From Lycium barbarum (taxonomy: Eukaryota; Streptophyta; Magnoliopsida; Solanales; Solanaceae), in contig NC_083342.1 of assembly GCF_019175385.1 (NCBI RefSeq), forward strand, positions 116,250,376-116,314,375: a stretch of DNA of 64,000 bases, in the 5' to 3' direction. This document shows positions 57,559 to 64,000 of this stretch, in pieces. The notes under the pieces are model-generated. The model was not told the DNA's origin and searched no databases. It was given only the letters and a program-made list of their open reading frames with translations. Position 1 is the first letter of the stretch. Every line of letters begins with the position of its first letter. The translations under genes and the position numbers were made by a program.

Positions 57559-59056
57559 CGGCAAAGGTTCATGTATGCCCGCGTACTATACGAAATTACA
57601 AGCATTTACCCGTCGTTTAAAAGTCAGTTCGCCCATGCCCCTAACGTTACGTTTTGCGTCACCCATGCTGTTGAGTTAACAGAAACCTGACAAAAATATT
57701 GAAGGGCAAATTTGTGCAGTTCCGCATAGTATAGGGTCATATTTGATCCATTGAAATTCCTAAATTATGGCACAAAAGCAAAAATATGGCACAAAATATC
57801 ACTGTATTCCAAAATATATAAAACATTTGCAATTACAATTAATGCATCCACTATTACATTACATCTAAATTATACAACTAAAAGATCAAATGCAATTACA
57901 ACCATCTTTTAAAGATTATTTTGCACAAACAAGAGCACCATTTTACCTTTTCAAAAGATTTATTTTACTAATGATAATATCTTTTTTTTTTTTGGTCAAT
58001 TGATGACCTGGATAATTCTTTCTAGATATTTTTCGTCTTCCCAGTCCCAATATCTACACGATAATGCATGCAACAACTTCTTCTTGTACCAATAGTTCTT
58101 AGATTTTTTTTGTAGTGCACTTTATGCTAGCCAATGATTTTCTGGTACTGCATTTTGAAACTCCACACTTATCGTGCAACCCACACTTTGCACTCTTATT
58201 CTTTCACTTGTTTATGAAATGTCGGAAGCTTCGAGTTCTTCAAATAATTGTGGAAGGGTTCGTCACTCCATCTCACATCATGGACTCCAAATAATTTTAC
58301 TAAATTTATGTTTTGCGTGGAATTCGCGAAAGGGCCAGACCACATTAAATTTTATGTAAGACCATATAAATCCCTAAAATGTAATATTCTCTCAATTATT
58401 GCTATCAAAATTTCAGCACTGCAGGAGACGTTTTTTCAGGTGTCATAAGTCTAATGTAAGTTATCTCTTTTTCCTTGTGATTTTTTTGTGGCAGATCTGT
58501 AATGAATTTTTTTTTATGTTTATGTTTTGTGCGGCAGTTGTTGCATGCATTATCGTATAGATATTGGGACTGGGAAGACAAAAAATATCTAGAAAAAACT
58601 ATCCAGGTCATCAACTAATTGAAAAAAGAAGAAGATATTATCATTAGTAAAACAAATCTTTTGAAAAGGTAAAATGGTGCTCTTGTTTGTGAAAACAATC
58701 TTTAAAAGATGGTTGTAATTGCATTTGATCTTTTAGTTGTATAATTTAAATGGAATGTAATGATGAATGCATGGATTGTAATTGCAAATGTTTTTTATGT
58801 TTTGGAGTGCAGTGATATATTGTGCCGTATTGTTTCTTTTGTGCCATAATATTTAGGAATTTCAGTGGACAAATATGACCCTATACTATGCGGAACTGCA
58901 CAAATTTCCCCTCCAATATTTTTGTCAGGTTTCGTTAACTCAGGGGCATGGGTGACGCAAAACGTAACGTTAGGGGCATGGGCGGACTGACCTTTAAACG
59001 ACGGGCAAATGTGTGCAATTTCGCATAGTCTGCGGGCATATATGGACCTTTTCTTG
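57559..59056. mobile_element. Fold-back element with ~0.5 kb inverted arms (MULE-type TSD)
   Basis: The left arm (57559 to about 58115) and right arm (about 58525 to 59056) are inverted copies. Examples are GCCCGCGTACTATACGAAAT against its complement near 59020-59040, and CCTGGATAATTCTTTCTAGA against the complement near 58590-58610. Flanks are a perfect 9-bp duplication AAAATTTAA (57550-57558 and 59057-59065). The roughly 400-base loop holds a frame opening MSEASSSSNNCGRVRHSISH and, in another frame, a LTSWTPNN block. This faintly recalls plant GRF zinc-finger N-termini often found next to transposons. No transposase. Confidence 0.85.
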
Positions 59057-59175
59057 AAAATTTAAATAGGGTCACTTCCTAATTTCCATTAACGAGTCCG
59101 ACACTTTTGTAACCCAAAAAAAAAAATTGGAACCAAACTAACCCAATAAAAAAAAAAAAAAAAACCAAACTAGGC

Positions 59176-59257
59176 TTCACACACAGATTCTGTGCGTGAA
59201 AGGGCCAAAGTGTACATTTACATTTTTTCCCTTTCACGCACAGATTTTGTGCGTGAA
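59176..59257. repeat. Paired TTCACGCACA hairpins
   Basis: Two 25-base near-palindromes with stem TTCACGCACA/TGTGCGTGAA lie at 59176-59200 (one altered base) and 59233-59257. They are separated by GGGCCAAAGTGTACATTTAC and a T/C tract. They lie between the fold-back element and the 3' end of the MULE transposase pseudogene, where the MULE terminus should be. Confidence 0.8.
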
Positions 59258-59699
59258 ACCCTTACCTAAAACCCCCGACCCAACCTTTATTCTTTCTTTT
59301 CTCAAACTCAAAAATTAAGGTTTTTTGCGTACTTTGACCGAAGATTAGTCACGTTCAAAACACCGGAATATAAATATTTTATATAGAACTTAATATTTTT
59401 TTTTAGTGTACAATAATATCGGCTCATTACATCAAGCATAAATATACATTTGAATTGTCGTTTTAGGGGTTGTAAAGTGCTCCGAAGTACGTTTGAAAAC
59501 TTGTTATATTTAGGTTTAAGTGCCATATTTTATAGGGTGCGGATTCTTTTATGTCTTTTTTATTTTGTTATTGTATTGTGTAATCCGCACTTTTTGAATG
59601 TGCAAAAATAAATATAATATTTAAAAATAATTCATCCAATACGAGAGGTTCATAATAATTGAAAAATATTTCATTCCATTAGCAATGAAATACATCATT

Positions 59700-62929
<3,230 letters not shown>

Positions 62930-63032
62930 TTTTTGTAAGACTTAGGATAGGTTTTTTTGAATGACTTAAGAAATGGATGAGTTTTTACCCCGTCCAACAT
63001 TCTTCTTAAATAGATTCATATTTACCCCTATT

Positions 63033-63652
63033 GCGCACAAGAACATTACGTAATATGAATTTAATTCAAATAAACGGTCAAAAATTCAGCATTGTGTTGT
63101 CCAATCGGTCTTTTAGGTATCATAAAAAAGCTGAAATTGGCATGCATGATGTGTTGTCAAATCATGTTCTATTGCGCACAAGAACACGGCGTAATATGAA
63201 TTTAATTCAAATAAACGGTCAAAAATTCAGCATTGTGTTGTCCAATAGGTCCTTTAGGTGTCATAAAAAAGCTGAAATTGGCATGCATGATATGTTGTCA
63301 AATCATGTCTTATTGCGCACAAGAACATTGCGTAATATGAATTTAATTCAAATAAACGGTAAAAAATTTAGCATTGTGTTGTCCAATCGGTCCTTTAGGT
63401 GTCATAAAAAAACTGAAATTGGCATGCATAATGTGTTGTCAAATCATGTCCTATTGTGCACAAGAACATTGCGTAATATGAATTTAATTCAAATAAACGG
63501 CCAAAAATTCAGCATTGTGTTGTCCAATCGGTCTTTTAGGTGTCATAAAAAAGTTGAAATTGGCATGCATGATGTGTTGTCAAATCATGTTCTATTGTGC
63601 ACAAGAACATTGCGTAATATGAATTTAATTCAAATAAACGGCCAAAAAATGT
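63033..63652 (+). repeat. 141-bp tandem array, 4.4 copies, open in one frame
   Basis: Units start at 63033, 63174, 63315, 63456 and 63597 (GCGCACAAGAACA, later GTGCACAAGAACA), each exactly 141 bases. As 141 is 47 codons, one frame stays open for 207 codons with the repeated motif NMNLIQINGQKFSIVLSNRS. Between-copy changes are few. It ends when the fifth unit breaks into GCCAAAAAATGTAG. It starts 104 bases upstream of the transposase pseudogene's first codon on the opposite strand. Coding status is unproven. Confidence 0.92.
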
Positions 63653-63653
63653 A

Positions 63654-64000
63654 GTGCTATATAACATGATTGACAAACAACTAGTATTCACTTTAAAACG
63701 AGTTATCATGACATTCTACGACCAATTTGGAAATCTTGATTCTATTACATGTTTTACCGCAGCAAAAATATTTGAAGCAATCGGTAGGACATGGGAACTA
63801 GATGATGATGATTTCCATTACTCAAATAACCCTAACAAAAGATTCAATCAAGAATACAATAAAACAATGAGAGAGGAGTGAAATTGGCGTGTTAGGGAGG
63901 CTGAAGCACTGGAGCAAAAGTTAGCTTCAATAGGGCTTAAACGCCCAAAAAAAGGTGCTATGTCAATGCCTCGCGGAACTCCACAAGAGTTTAATTTTAC
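63654..64000 (+). other. Unrecognised coding-like stretch, cut by the window edge
   Basis: A frame reads from 63654 (MLYNMIDKQLVFTLKRVIMT) to a TGA at 63879-63881. The same frame continues past the stop as NWRVREAEALEQKLASIGL and on to the edge as KRPKKGAMSMPRGTPQEF. The acidic ELDDDDF and the charged coiled part look like protein, not noise. I do not recognise the family. The in-frame TGA suggests a pseudogene or a spliced-out boundary. Confidence 0.4.

Overview
This is a nuclear window from a large, repeat-rich plant genome. The SINEs (a TS-type SINE with a TTG tail, an Au-type SINE), the 'GGGGCGGAGCC' hAT mini-elements and the matK-like plastid fragment point to the nightshade family (Solanaceae); the family is inferred from remembered sequence types, not searched. 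There is no prokaryotic-style gene organisation. Most long ORFs are chance frames. The real coding content is two intact multi-exon host genes and several transposon-derived pseudogenes.

Layout. 1-4210: a decayed Ty1/copia element with its 3' LTR. 4211-4760: a Mutator-like (MULE) remnant with a CCHC knuckle. 6053-14779 (+): an intact six-exon gene for a Golgi Qb-SNARE of the GOS12 type (234 aa). Its introns hold a LINE remnant, a Stowaway MITE, a solo LTR, SINEs, and a retroposed 5S rRNA copy with perfect target-site duplications (TSDs). 15752-19999: a non-autonomous Helitron split by a 3 kb solo LTR that contains 58-bp tandem repeats. 25134-29715: a MULE with about 135-bp terminal inverted repeats (TIRs) and a perfect 9-bp TSD. 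It contains a 2 kb solo LTR and a piece of plastid matK that interrupts its right TIR. 35068-39924 (+): an intact seven-exon YABBY transcription factor gene of the FIL/YAB3 clade (216 aa), with a 1.2 kb hAT-type element (itself carrying a Stowaway MITE) in intron 5. 42027-51139: CACTA-like MITE, solo LTR, SINE, a short fragment resembling mitovirus RNA polymerase, another MITE. 51607-54040: a second MULE of the same family. 54060-54935: an inverted-repeat element with a G-rich minisatellite. 57559-59056: a fold-back element with about 0.5 kb arms and a 9-bp TSD. 59700-62929 (-): a MULE transposase pseudogene. 63033-64000: a 141-bp tandem array that stays open in one frame, then an unrecognised coding-like stretch cut by the window edge.

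The two host genes are unrelated in function: one acts in Golgi vesicle fusion, the other in abaxial and lateral-organ identity. They are separated by about 20 kb of nested transposons. Many insertions can be dated relative to each other because boundaries and TSDs are still readable. The least ordinary items are the plastid matK piece inside a transposon TIR, the mitovirus-like fragment, the 5S retropseudogene, and the repeat array with a conserved open frame.
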